A stretch of DNA of 64,000 nucleotides from Zingiber officinale (Eukaryota; Streptophyta; Magnoliopsida; Zingiberales; Zingiberaceae), in the NCBI RefSeq assembly GCF_018446385.1, contig NC_055987.1, positions 4,605,705 to 4,669,704 of the forward strand. The letters are read 5' to 3'. Made by a program: the position numbers and the translations under genes. The notes beneath the pieces are model-generated. The model worked only from the letters and a program-made list of their open reading frames with translations, searched no databases and was not told the DNA's origin. The stretch's first letter is position 1, and each line of letters begins with the position of its first letter. This document shows, piece after piece, positions 45,941 to 57,046 of the stretch.

Positions 45941-46732
45941 TGATCCTGTCCGAACGCTGAATCAATGGACGCTGGGCACGTGACGCTCTCCGAACTGATG
46001 ACGTGGATCTCCGGCCGGTCGTAGGGATCTTCGGTGAACCTACAAGGAAGTCGGGCCTGGAAGGGATTCCCGGCGACGACCCTCCGACGCTCAAGTCAGG
46101 CAAGAGGAAACTATGAAGTGGCTCCGAAGATGCGAGAATGCGTACCTCCGGCGAAGTGTGAGGACCCTTATATAGAGATGTGAAGAGGCTTATGCACACA
46201 TACCGAGGCGAATACGTGTCCTCTTACCATACCTCAGTATGAGCTTGTCAGAGGAGCTTGCCTGACACCATGCTGCTACAGTCCGAGCACCTCTCTGATG
46301 GGATAGTAGAACCTTCCGTCATAGGACTCCGTGCATGGCTTGGTCTTCGAACATGCTTATTGTCAGAAGGTGTTCCTTTGTCCTTGTCTCTTCTATACCC
46401 CCACCGAGCGCCCAGCTGCTCGGCAGTCCCGTCACGTCCGACCGGGCGCAGGCACTGGTCCGCTCGGGAGATTCCCGATCGTGTGCTCGGCTGAGACTAT
46501 TCCTTCGTGGCATTGCCGCCGTATGCCTCGGCCGATCGGGCCATCCGCTCGGCCAGACTACCTTGTTCACCATGAGCGTCGGAAACCCAAGTCCCCGTCG
46601 GGTTGTCTTTGATTCCGCTTAGACCCCTTTCGGTCGGCCGGTCCCCCCTCTTCCGGTCGGCCGTTTGACCTTTGACCTCCACGTGGCGTTGACTTCCCTC
46701 AAAGGGGGTCCCCCGTCCTTACTGCCGGATCA
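45941..46732 (-). repeat. 3' LTR of element B
   Basis: Reads TGATCCTGTCC...GCCGGATCA on the + strand. Closely matches 58334-59126. Confidence 0.93.
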
Positions 46733-46752
46733 CTTGCCTCCCCTTCAAGTCT
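46733..46752 (-). other. Polypurine tract of element B
   Basis: On the minus strand GACTTGAAGGGGAGGCAAG directly precedes TGATCC of the LTR. Element A has the nearly identical GAAGGGAAGGCTTG before its 3' LTR. Confidence 0.75.
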
Positions 46753-47117
46753 AGTCGAAGGAGGCGATTAGTCCGACTGACTGGACCATCAGTAGCACCG
46801 AGCGGCATCCATATGCCACTATCCTCCGCTCGGCCCCCACGGGGGCAGCTGCGGCGTTCAGTCAACGACAACGTTCCTCGGATCTCTTCGGAATTTGCGC
46901 CAATCTTCGACATTAAGGCTAAGCATGAGCTCTGTGCCTCGATAAGGCGCTTATTAAATGCTCTCCCGTGGTGGAATGCCACGTGGCATTGCTGCCGTCA
47001 TCGTATGGCAGCGGCGCCGCGGGTGATGAGACCGAGGCGGTTTGAAATGAACGGCGCGATGCGTGCTCCGGTTCTCGCAACCTGAATCCGACGGTGGAGG
47101 CCGCTCGGGCTCAACCC

Positions 47118-47124
47118 TATAAAA
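47118..47124 (+). promoter_or_regulatory. Candidate TATA box of the antisense ORF
   Basis: TATAAAA lies about 290 bp upstream of the antisense ORF start and is followed by a C/T-rich leader, like a host promoter. It suggests the ORF is transcribed independently of the element's sense RNA. Confidence 0.45.
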
Positions 47125-49554
47125 CCTTCGCCTTCTCCGCCTTCGCCGCATTTCTGCTCTCGCGTGCCCAGAAGCTTCCTTCGGCGTTTCAGTGCTCCGA
47201 CAGCTTCGGTTCTCTTTTTCCGGCGATCCCGCGTTCTTCGTCGATCCTCCTTCTTCTCTGTAAGGCTCTTTTTCCGTTCTATCTCTGGTTCTTGTGTTTT
47301 CTTTGCCTTTCTTTTCTCGAGTTTTGGTCCTCGGGGCACTGTTTCGTTTGTCATCTTCTTTCTTCTATCCTCTGCCTTTCTTCGCCTTTTTTGGTTTCGT
47401 CCGTTCGGACAATGACTAGTTCCTCTCAGCCTCAAGACCAAGCCCTCGGCCCATGGTATACTACCATGGAGTCGCGCTTCGATCGGCGCGACGCCGATAT
47501 TCTGATGGATACTTTTGACATCCCATCTGACTTCGAAATTGTCTTACCCTCCCCCTCCGCTCGGCCACACAAACCACCGCGCGGAGCTTTTTGTGTTTTC
47601 CGGGACCAGTTCACAGCCGGTCTGCGATTTCCCATTCATCCCTTCATCGCTGAAGTTTGTAATTTTTTCGGCATTCTGCTCGGAAGCCTGGTCCCCAACA
47701 CTTTCCGCCTTTTATGTAGCGTCGTCGTCTTGTTCAAAATCCACAACATCCCCCTCTGACTAGAGGTTTTCTATTCTTTTTATTACCCTAAACAGTCCGA
47801 GCTGGGCACATATATGTTCTAGGCTCGGCCCGGTTTAGTTTTCTTCAATAAACTGCCCTCTTCCAATAAGCATTGGAAAGAATTCTACTTCTACCTTCGT
47901 ATGCCCGAGCGGGCCCCCTTCCGAACCCAGTGGCAGGTCGGACCACCAATCTCTCCAGAGCTCAAAAGGTTCAAGACCCTACCGAACTATCTTCATGCCG
48001 CCAACATGCTAGCCGGTCTGAAGTTTGACATCACTAAGTTCCTGCCTGAAGGGGTGATGTACATATTCGGCCTGAGCCCGATCAGGACCCCCCTCCCGAG
48101 CGGCTTCGGTAAGAATCTTACTTGTACATTTGCCTTGATTGCTAACTGATTTTCTCCTTTTTCCTTTGCAGCGAACATTGTCATGGAGTCGGTGATGGCT
48201 GGAATTTTGAAGAGGAAGGCGGTGGCGCTTGAGGCCACGGCGGCCAAAGAGATGAAGACGCTTGGCATTCAGCCGGTCGGCTCTAACGAAGGAGAGAGCG
48301 AGACAAATGCTGGGGAGTCGGCCGCTTAGGCTTCTCTTCCGGAGCCGACGGTTGGCATAACTTCCAACCGAGGGGCTTCCATCCGGGAGGAAGGCTCCGC
48401 CCAAGAGGAAGAACGCCCTCTTCGACAGAAGAGGCGTCGAGCGGAGACACCCCTTCGATCGGCCACTTCCGCCATCCAGCCGGCAGAGCGGACCACCGCC
48501 GATTCCCGCGGCAAAGCCCCAGCGGTGGAGGCAATCTCATCCGATCGGACCCCTTCGCAATTAGACGCGTCCGCGGACCCTCTCGAGGACATTCCAGTCA
48601 GCACCCTCCGCCCGCTCCCCGCCGAGTCGAGCGTTCGGCCATTCTGTCCCAATTTTCTGCGTCGGCCTCCGATCCTTCCCCGGCTTCTGCCCAGACGACC
48701 CCCGATCGGCGCCACACCGTCCGGGTCTCCCTGCATCTCCCTACCGAGGAATTAATGCCCGAAGCCAATCGACCAATCGCGCCCGAGCACATGATCACCA
48801 TGAAGGGGCCCTTAGCCGAGATGTGGGCTGACGCTCGGGCACGCGTCGCAATGATTCCCCTCAGCAATCTGGCCAACAGTCACATGCAGCAGGCCACGGG
48901 GGTAAGTTTATTTTCTTAAGTCCTTTACGCATTCTTTCCAATCGGCCATTAACAATCTTTCTTTTGTCAGAGGTGGGTGGAGGAGATAGCCGTCTACAAC
49001 CGTCTAGCCATGGTGGACGAGGAGCTAAAGCGGCTAAGGAGTTCGGGCGGTCCTCCAGGCTCCCAAGGCCCCTCCTACGCCGAGCTGCAGAAAGAGCTCA
49101 AAAAGACCCAAGCTTTGCTGGCGGCGGAGTAAAAGAAAATGGTCGACCAGGCGCATACTCTGTCCGAGCTCGATCGACAGGTCAAATCACTTGACCGAAA
49201 AATAAGCCTGGCGACCGAGCAGAAGAAGACTGCTATCTCCGATCTGGAGAAGAAGAATGTCGAGGCTCGGGGCTTGGAGCATCGAGTCAAAGAGTTGATG
49301 GAGCAGCTCGATGGCGAGAATGCGGGCCGCTTGGCCGAGGCAATTAAACATAAGGATGAACTGAAGACTTTGCAGGAGTCCCTCGCGGCTTCTCAAGCTG
49401 TCTTCAAAGAATATCAAGAGGCTGAGCCTGGCCGAGTCGCAGCCTTGAGGCTGAATTACATCCGTTCGGACGAATTCTCGGAGAAAGTCTACGAACAGAT
49501 GTACACTGCCTTCGAGCTTGCTATGACTGCCACCACAACTTACTTGAAATCCAA

Positions 49555-49559
49555 GGGTC
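49555..49559. repeat. TSD of 2.4 kb solo LTR, left
   Basis: GGGTC, repeated at 51979-51983. Confidence 0.85.
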
Positions 49560-51978
49560 TGTTAGAATGTATACTAAAAGCCTAGCTTTTGGTATAAACA
49601 TTTATCTAGAAATAAGAATCACATTGGTCAAATGTCTACATTTATGATAAATATAGTTGTTCAATTAATTTATATTGTAGATAACATGGTGTGTGGTGTC
49701 ACACACAGAAGATCATGTTATTAGTACCTTATAAATTATAAACAGTAGCTCACGACCAAAATGGAAAGGAACAAACCATTGGAAGGTCGTAGTGTAATTA
49801 GGAATTAGTTTATCTTAACTATATAATTACACTAGTACACTTAGAGTGTATTGAGTAGGACCATTAGAGGTAGTTTCTTTTATACTGACTTTATAAAGAA
49901 ACAAAGACCTCAGTTATTATGGAAGTGTGTGCTCTTAATCCTAATATAATAACAAGCACATGTATTTGATATTTATTTCTTTAATTTATTAAAGGGTGAG
50001 ATTTAGATCGATGAATCAATAAGTCCGATAAGTTGGGAAATGACATCACTTATAGTGTGTGTTGTTGATTATAGAAGGAAGCTGTGTCCTAGAGATACTA
50101 GGTTGATAATGTCCCAAAGAGGAGCTCATAAGGATTGTTATGTTAAACCCTGCAGGTGGACTTAGTCCGACATGATGATAAGGTTGAGTGGTACTACTCT
50201 TGGACTAAGACATTAATTAAATAAGTTGTCAGTAACTCACTTAATTAGTGGACATTCGATATCTTAAACACAGGGAGACTAATACACTCATAATAAGAAG
50301 GAGCCCAAAAATGTAATTTGGGATTGGTGCAGTAGTTCAATAATAGTTCTCTAGTAGAATGAATTATTATTGATAAAATTAAGTTGTGTGTTCGGGGCGA
50401 ACACAAGATGCTTAATTTTATCAGGAGACCAAAACCAATTCCTCCTCTCGGTCCCTATCGTAGCCTCTTATTTATAGAGTACTATACCCACCTATACCCA
50501 CCTTCTATACCCACCTAAAGGGGGTCGGCCAAGCTAGCTTGGGAATCAAGCTAGGGCCGGCCTAAGCATGGTTTAGGGTGGTCGGCCCTAGCTTGAACCC
50601 AAGCTAGAGGGGCCGACCATAATTAAATTAAAAAGGATTTTAATTTTAATTTTTATTATGTGGAAGATATAATTTATTAAAGAGAATTAAAATTAAAATA
50701 TCTCTCTTAAAAAGGATCTACAAAAGATTAAAGAAAAAGATTAAATCTCTTTCCTTATTTGTAGATTGGAGAAATATTTTATTTTCTCTTTAAAAATTAT
50801 TCACATGTTGAAAAATTAAAATTATAGAAATTTCTTTTTATCAACCATGAAGGGATTATAAAGGGAAATTTTATTTTTTAAAATTTCCAAAGACAAATAA
50901 GGAAGTTTTAATTTGTTGATTGAAACTTGTCTAATTTGCTTCTCTTTGATGTGGTCGGCCAAGACATGTTGTTTTAAGAAATTTTGTTTAATTTTTCTTA
51001 ATTGATTCATGTCAAGGAAAATTAAGGAAATTTTATTGTAATTAAATTTCCTAAATTACCAAGGCCAAGGAATATAAAAGAAGGGGAGGGGGTGCCTTCA
51101 TGAGACACAACTTCTATTATTTCTCTTCCTCTTTTCCTTGGTGTTGTGGCCGGCCAACCTCTTTTCTTCTCTTCCTCTTTGTGGTGGTCGAATCATCCCT
51201 ATTGCTTGGAGATCTTGTGGAGGCCGGATACTACTTGGAGAAGAAGAAGAAGAAGGAGAGAAAGCTTGCATCCCTTGGAGCTTGGTTGGTGATTTGTTCT
51301 TCATCCTTGGTAAAGCTTCCTTGTTGTGGCGGAATCTAGCTAGGAGGAGAAGAAGGTGGTTGGTGGTTTCTCATCTCGGAAGATCGTTGCCCACACAACG
51401 TCCGAGGTTAGAAGAGGAATACGGTAGAAGATCAAGAGGTCTTTCTAGAAGGTATAACTAGTAATTTTTCCTTTCCGCATCATACTAGTTATTTATGGAA
51501 ATAATACCAAATACAAGAGGCTTACGATTCTAGTATTTTGAATATGTTTTTCAATGTTGTGTTATTTTGTTTTATTTTTCCTTGTGATTTGATTGTTCTT
51601 TTTGGTTAACCTAAAGTTATTTTAGGAAATTAAATATTAGCTTTCCATAAAAGGTTTTGTCTAGTCGGTGGTGGTTGCTCCCATATCCAAGAAGGCTGTG
51701 TGCCTCGCCACGTCAGTACTGGGAACCAATTATGGAAATTAATATTTAATGGAATTAATAACTTAAGGTGATTTGGGTCGAACGTGTTAAGTTCCGCAGG
51801 AGACCCAAGTCAAAACCTAAAAGAACGAATAGATTAAGTTTTGGATCAAACGTGTTAAGTTCCACAGGCGATCCAAAATTTAATTTAAAAGAACATATGG
51901 TAGCTAGGAAAAGGTTCAAACCTTTGTACAAAATTTTTGTACAGTGGAACCTCTAGGTTTTCCGAGTAGCAACCAACA
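49560..51978 (+). mobile_element. Solo LTR of a copia-type element, 2419 bp
   Basis: TGTTAGAATGTATAC...GCAACCAACA is flanked by GGGTC on both sides. There is no coding domain. AATATAAAAG near 51069 is a probable TATA box, giving plus orientation. A GGCCGGCC/AAGCTAGCTTGG palindrome cluster (50520-50625) lies upstream of it. Removing the element restores the reading frame of the antisense ORF. Confidence 0.85.
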
Positions 51979-51983
51979 GGGTC
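51979..51983. repeat. TSD of 2.4 kb solo LTR, right
   Basis: GGGTC, identical to 49555-49559. Confidence 0.85.
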
Positions 51984-52440
51984 TTCTTGCCGACTCCGTC
52001 CTCATCCCGGCCCAAGATCAAGCAGCGCTCCTCGGCACCATCCCCCAGGACATTTACGACTTCCTTGAGTAGAAGTTTTTATGTAACTCGGTCGCTCGGC
52101 CAAAACTATCCTTTTTTTTTTTGTAATTCGGTCGCTCGGCCTTAATTTCTCTAATGATATGCTCTCCTTTCGCCTGCTTTTTCTTTTGCTAATCAACACG
52201 CGTGCTGTCCGCTCGGCTCACCAACTACCGTTCATGTTCCCGCACTTCTCCCCGTTATTCGTCTCTTATCCCACTTCTCGTGTTCGAAAGGGATTTTTTA
52301 CGAAGTATTTTGCATAGCTAGTCCGCTCAGCTGAATATATCCTGTTTCGCAAACGGGACTTTCACCAGATGTTCACGAAGTACTTTTGGTTAGTTGGCCG
52401 ATAGGCCAAACGATTTAAGAGTCGACCTCTTTATTGTCCT

Positions 52441-53006
52441 CTTCCGGCCGGAGGGTTTATAGTCGCTGGCGTGACTCTCGATTTTTAACGTCGGAGCTCG
52501 ACGGTCTTCCGGCCGGATGGTTTATAGTCGCCGACGCGACTCTCGATTTTTAACATCGGAGCTCGACGGTCTTCCGGCCTGATGGTTTATAGTCGCCGGC
52601 GCGACTCTCGATTTTTAACGTCGGAGCTCGACGATCTTCCGGCTGGAGGGTTTATAGTCGCTGGCGCGACTCTCGATTTTTAACGTCGGAGCTCGACGGT
52701 CTTCCGGCCGGAGGGTTTATAGTCGCTGGCGCGACTCTCGATTTTTAACGTCGGAGCTCGACGGTCTTCCGGCCGGAGGGTTTATAGTCGCCGGCACGAC
52801 TCTCGATTTTTAACATCAGAGCTTGACGGTCTCCATTTATAGTCGCTGGCACGACTCTATTTTTAACATCTGAGCTCGACGGTCTTCCGAGGTCGTCCGG
52901 TCCGACTGACTCTCGATTTTTAACGTCGGAGCTCGACGGTCTTCCGGCCGGAGGGTTTATAGTCGCTGGGGGCAACTCTTGATTTTTAACGTCGAAGCTT
53001 GACGGT
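52441..53006. repeat. 65-bp tandem array in element B
   Basis: Nine monomers begin CTTCCGGCCGG and end GAGCTCGACGGT. The first six are exactly 65 bp (52441, 52506, 52571, 52636, 52701, 52766). The seventh and eighth are shortened (53 and 57 bp) and the ninth is 66 bp. The array lies between integrase and the antisense ORF, the hypervariable 3' region where Tat elements often carry satellites. Confidence 0.95.
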
Positions 53007-53159
53007 CTTCCGATTCGGCTGATGATGCCCTATACTTGTGCTGATTTTCGGATTTTTTACTCCTGCATTCCAAATATACAACCGAACAGAAAATATACAA
53101 CATATATTACATTGGCGCACCTTTCACCCCGCCCCGTAAGGCTGGAGGTGGTTCGCGCT

Positions 53160-54125
53160 CTATGGTCGATCCAGTTGTCGTCCGTCTTCATCCTCCAGAT
53201 AATAACCACCCGAGCGGAGCTTTTCGATGACTTTGAAGGGACCCGCCCAAGGAGCTTCCAGTTTGCCAACGTCCCCGACCGGCTTTACTTTCTTCCACAC
53301 TAGGTCGTCGACCTGGAACGCTCTAGGGATCACGCGTCGATTGTAGTTCTGCTTCATTCTCTGCCGGTACGCCATCAGCCGGACGAACGCCTTGGCTTGC
53401 TCTTCGTCGATCAAGTCCAACTCCATGTTCCTCCGCTCGGCATTATCATCATCATAGTTCTGGATCCGGACGGACTCTACACCAACTTCAACTGGGATAA
53501 CTGCTTCGCCGCCATACACCAAATGGAAGGGTGTGACGCCCGTTCCTTCCTTTGGGGTCGTGCGGATAGCCCATAGGACGCCCGGCAGCTCGTCCACCCA
53601 GCTTCCTCCTATTTGGTCAAGCCGAGCCCGAAGAATTCTGAGGATCTCTCTGTTGGTTACTTCCGCTTGGCCGTTGCTTTGAGGATATGCCATGGAAGTA
53701 AAATGTTGCTCAATGCCATAACTTTTGCACCATTCTTCGAGCTGCTTCCCGACGAACTGTCGCCCGTTATCAGATACGAGCCGGCGAGGAACGCCGAACC
53801 GACAGATTATATGCTGCCAGATGAACTTTTTGACCATCTGCTCGGTGATCTTGGCCAGTGGCTCGACCTCCACCCATTTGGAAAAGTAGTCGACCGCCAC
53901 CAGTAGAAACTTCCGCTGACCGGTCGCCATAGGGAATAGACCCACGATGTCCATTCCCCACTGATCGAACGGACATGATACTGTAGACGCTTTCATCTCC
54001 TCCGTCGGTCGGTGGGAGACGTTGTGATACTTCTGGCAGGAAAGGCACGTCGCGACGGTCCGAGCGGCGTCTGCTTGCAGGGTTGGCCAGTAGTATCCGG
54101 CCAGCAGGATCTTCCTAGCCAGTGA
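53160..54125 (-). pseudogene. Integrase of element B
   Basis: Zn-binding HHCC (H-x3-H before the TGA at 54124, then C-L-S-C-Q-K) is followed by the DDE core: WGMDIVGLFP, VSDNGRQF and a Glu in NREILRILRARL. The chromodomain-less C-terminal part ends at 53160. The core is open from 53996. The only lesion is the TGA separating HHCC from upstream sequence, where relatives have Arg (CGA), so one C-to-T change explains it. Confidence 0.88.
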
Positions 54126-55052
54126 TCATCCGCCCGGATGTCCTCCGCACGATCCTTGGTGCACTTCTTGGAGGATGTACGCCGCGTCTTCCAAGCTCAC
54201 ACATCTCAAAAGTGGGCGGGAGAAAGCCTTCTTGTAGAGTTGGTCTCCAACGAGTGTAAACCGGCCGGCTCTCTTCCTCAATAGCTGGGCTTCCTCCCGA
54301 TCGGACGGTGTTGCACCTGATCTCAGAAACTCTATGATGGCTGTCGTCCAATCGCTCGGAAACGCGAGGCCCTCCATCCGGTCGATGTGCGCCACCAAAG
54401 ATACTTGTTCAATTGGCTGCTGGATGACGACCGGTGATATTGAACTTGCGAGTCTGGCTAACTCATCTGCCGCCTGGTTCTCCGCTCGGGGTATCTTCTG
54501 GATGATGACTTTTCTGAAGTGGGTCTTGAGCTTTTCAAAGGCCTCAGCGTAGAGCTTGAGCCGAGCATTGTTAATCTCAAAGGTGCTTGAGAGCTGCTGA
54601 GCGGCCAACTGGGAGTCTGAATGGAGTGTCACCCGACCGGCTCCTACATGCCGAGCTGCTTGCAAACCGGCTATGAGAGCCTCATACTCCACTTCATTAT
54701 TTGTGGCTTTGTAATCCAGCCGGACGGATAGGTGCATCCTTTCTTCTTGGGGAGAGAGTAATAGCACGCCAATCCCACTCCCGAACCGAGTGGACGATCC
54801 ATCCACAAATATTTTTCACATGGCTTCGAGCTCGGGATTTTGCACTTCGGTAACAAAATCTGCTAAGGACTGCGCCTTTATCGCCGAACGGGGTTGGTAT
54901 TGGATGTCAAATTCATTCAACTCCGTTGTCCATTTGATGAGCCGACCGGACGCTTCTGGGTTCAGCAGCACTCTCCCCAATGGACTATTTGTCCGGACTA
55001 TGATGGTATGTGCTAGGAAATAAGGGCGAAGTCTCCGAGCGGCGAGGACCAA
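54126..55052 (-). pseudogene. RNase H region of element B
   Basis: Two RNase H-like domains in one frame: ALVLAARRLRPYFLAH (from 55052), then IFVDGSSTRFGSGIGVLL with NNEVEYEALIAGL and LHSDSQLAAQQL. One TGA at about 54813 stands where relatives have Trp (TGG). A second degenerate RNase H beside the RT-linked one is typical of Tat-lineage elements. Confidence 0.85.
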
Positions 55053-55060
55053 AGCAAAAG

Positions 55061-56203
55061 TCAGCTTCTCGAGCCAGTGTAGCGAGATTCAGCGTCTTTT
55101 AAAATATGGCTCAAGAAGTACACGGGTTGTTCTTCTCCACTCGTCCTCACTAATGCCGAGCCTACTGCCTGCTCGGTTGAAGATAAATAAATACAGAGCG
55201 GCTCACCCACAGCTGGCTTGGCTAGCACGGGCAAAGAGTTCAGGTATGTCTTCAGCTCTTCGAACGCCCAATCGCACTCCTCGTCCCAATGAAACTTGGT
55301 GGCTTTGCGCAGGATCTTGAAAAAAGGGAGACTCTGATCGGTAGTTTTCGAGATGAATCTTGACAATGCTGTTATCCGACCGGTCAAGCGCTGTACTTCC
55401 CTCAGATTTCTTAGGGGCGACATATCTTGCAACGCTTTCACCTTGCTGGGATTCGCCTCGATGCCCCGCTCGGTCACTATATAACCCAAGAAACACCCGC
55501 CTTTTGCTCCGAATAGACACTTCTGAGGGTTCAGCTTAACTCCATACTTCCTCAGCGTTCGAAAGGTCTCCTCCATGTCTTTAAAAAAATCAGCCGCTCG
55601 GACGGACTTAATGAGAATATCATCTACGTACACTTCCAAATTGCGTCCGATCTGCTCCTTGAACACTTTGTTCATCAAGCGCTGATAGGTTGCCCCCGCG
55701 TTCTTTAGTCCGAACGGCATCACATTATAGCAGTAAGTGCCGTCGGCTGTAACGAAGCTGACTTTCTCTTAATCCTCTCGGGCGAGCGGCACCTGATGAT
55801 AGGCCTGATATGCGTCTAGCATGCATATCAGCTCGCACCCGGCTGTGGAGTCCACCAATTGATCAATTCGGGGCAGAGGGTAGAAATCCTTTGGGCAAGC
55901 TTTGTTGAGATCCCTGAAATCGATGCAGACCCTCCACTTGTTGCCCGGCTTGGAGACTAGCACTACATTTGCGAGCCAGCTCGGGAATTGTACCTCCCTT
56001 ATATGGCTGGCCTCCAGGAGCTTCTCGACCTCCGCTCGGATGATGGCGTTTTGTTCGGCGCTAAAGTCTCTCTTCCTTTGCTTCACCGGCCGAGCGTCCG
56101 GTCGGACGTGGATCTCATGTTGCGCTATACTTGGAGAAATTCCCGACAACTCATGCGTTGACCAAACGAAGACATCACAGTTTCTCTGGAGACATTTGGT
56201 CAC
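55061..56203 (-). pseudogene. Reverse transcriptase of element B
   Basis: Linker (WSTHELSGISPSIAQHEIHV), palm (WRVCIDFRDLNKACPKDFYP, MLDAYQAYHQVPLARED), TAA at about 55766 replacing Gln (CAA), then MPFGLKNAGATYQRLMNKVF, the catalytic YVDDILIK (about 55630) and thumb to 55061. A one-base deletion near 55080 shifts into the next frame at RNase H. Confidence 0.9.
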
Positions 56204-56212
56204 CTCCTTTTT

Positions 56213-57034
56213 CTAGCTTGCCTCCAGATCAGCCGCAATAAATGTGGTGGCCTCCGATCGAGTCAGGTGAATCTGCACTTCCTCTTTTTCTTCATAAACC
56301 AAAGAGGGTGGTTTTTCGGCAATGGCGTTCACCTCAATCTGCAGCGTCTTCCGAGCGGAATTAGCTTCGGCTCGGACCATTTCGACGTAGCATCGCCAAG
56401 CCACCAGTTGGTCTCCTCGCACTTCTCTGACTTTATCCTCAACAGGGAACTTAATTTTTTGGTAGAAGGTGGAGACGGCCGCTCGGAACTCACTGAGTAC
56501 CGGTCGCCCCAAGATGACATTGTATGCAGAGGGAGAGTCGACCACGACGAAGTTTGCAGTCTGCGTCCTTCTGAGCGGCTCTTCTCCTAGCGAAATAGCC
56601 AGTCGGACCTGTCCGACCGGCAGAACTTCATTGCCCGTGAACCCGTAGAGGGGGGTTGTCATGGGCAGCAGCTCGGCTCGATCGATTTGCAGTTGGTCAA
56701 AGGCCTTTTTGAAGATAATGTTGACCGAGCTGCCTGTATCGATAAAAATGCGGTGAATAGTATAGTTAGCTATTACCGCTTTGATGAGGAGGGCGTCGTC
56801 ATGTGGCACTTCAACTCCCTCAAGGTCCCTGGGCCCGAAGCTGATTTCGGGTCCGCTCGCCCGCTCTTGACTGCAGCCGACCGCATGGATTTGGAGCTGC
56901 CTGACACTTGCCTTCCTTGCTCTGTTGGAGTCACCTCCGGTCGGTCCGCTAGCGATGATGTTGATTTCGCCTCGGGACGTGTTGCTTCTATTTTCTTCTT
57001 CCCGAGCGGACGGCCTAAGCCGCTCCCTAGACAC
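56213..57034 (-). pseudogene. Aspartic protease of element B
   Basis: Catalytic FIDTGSSVNIIF at about residue 100, YGFTGNEVLPVG, and the flap and C-terminal AYNVILGRPVLSEF. It shares its frame with the RT and is separated from it by a single TAG at 56213-56215. Gag lies in another frame. Confidence 0.9.
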
Positions 57035-57046
57035 CCGGGGATAGTC

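Larger units (their letters stand above)
47412..52072 (+). pseudogene. Spliced antisense ORF of element B (Transposase_28-like, coiled coil)
   Basis: This frame opposes gag-pol. Exon 1 starts at 47412 (MTSSSQPQDQALGPWYTTME) and carries a domain like the plant 'putative gypsy-type transposon' family (Pfam Transposase_28: FPIHPFIAEVCNFFGI, then PNYLHAANMLAGLKFDITKF). It has two in-frame stops, TGA at 47757 and TAG near 47820. A GTAAGA...TTTGCAG intron (about 48111-48171) and a GTAAGT...TTTTGTCAG intron (about 48902-48969) follow. 48172-48900 is Pro/Ser/Arg-rich. 49139-49559 is a long coiled coil. A 2.4 kb solo LTR interrupts at 49560. After it the frame resumes (LLADSVLIPAQDQAALL) to TAG at 52070. 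Extra antisense ORFs are known in Tat elements, and their function is unknown. Confidence 0.75.

Noticed and set aside
45376-49585. Antisense coiled-coil frames as independent host genes
   Set aside because: Both copies lie at the same place inside Tat-type elements, so they are element-borne ORFs rather than captured local genes.
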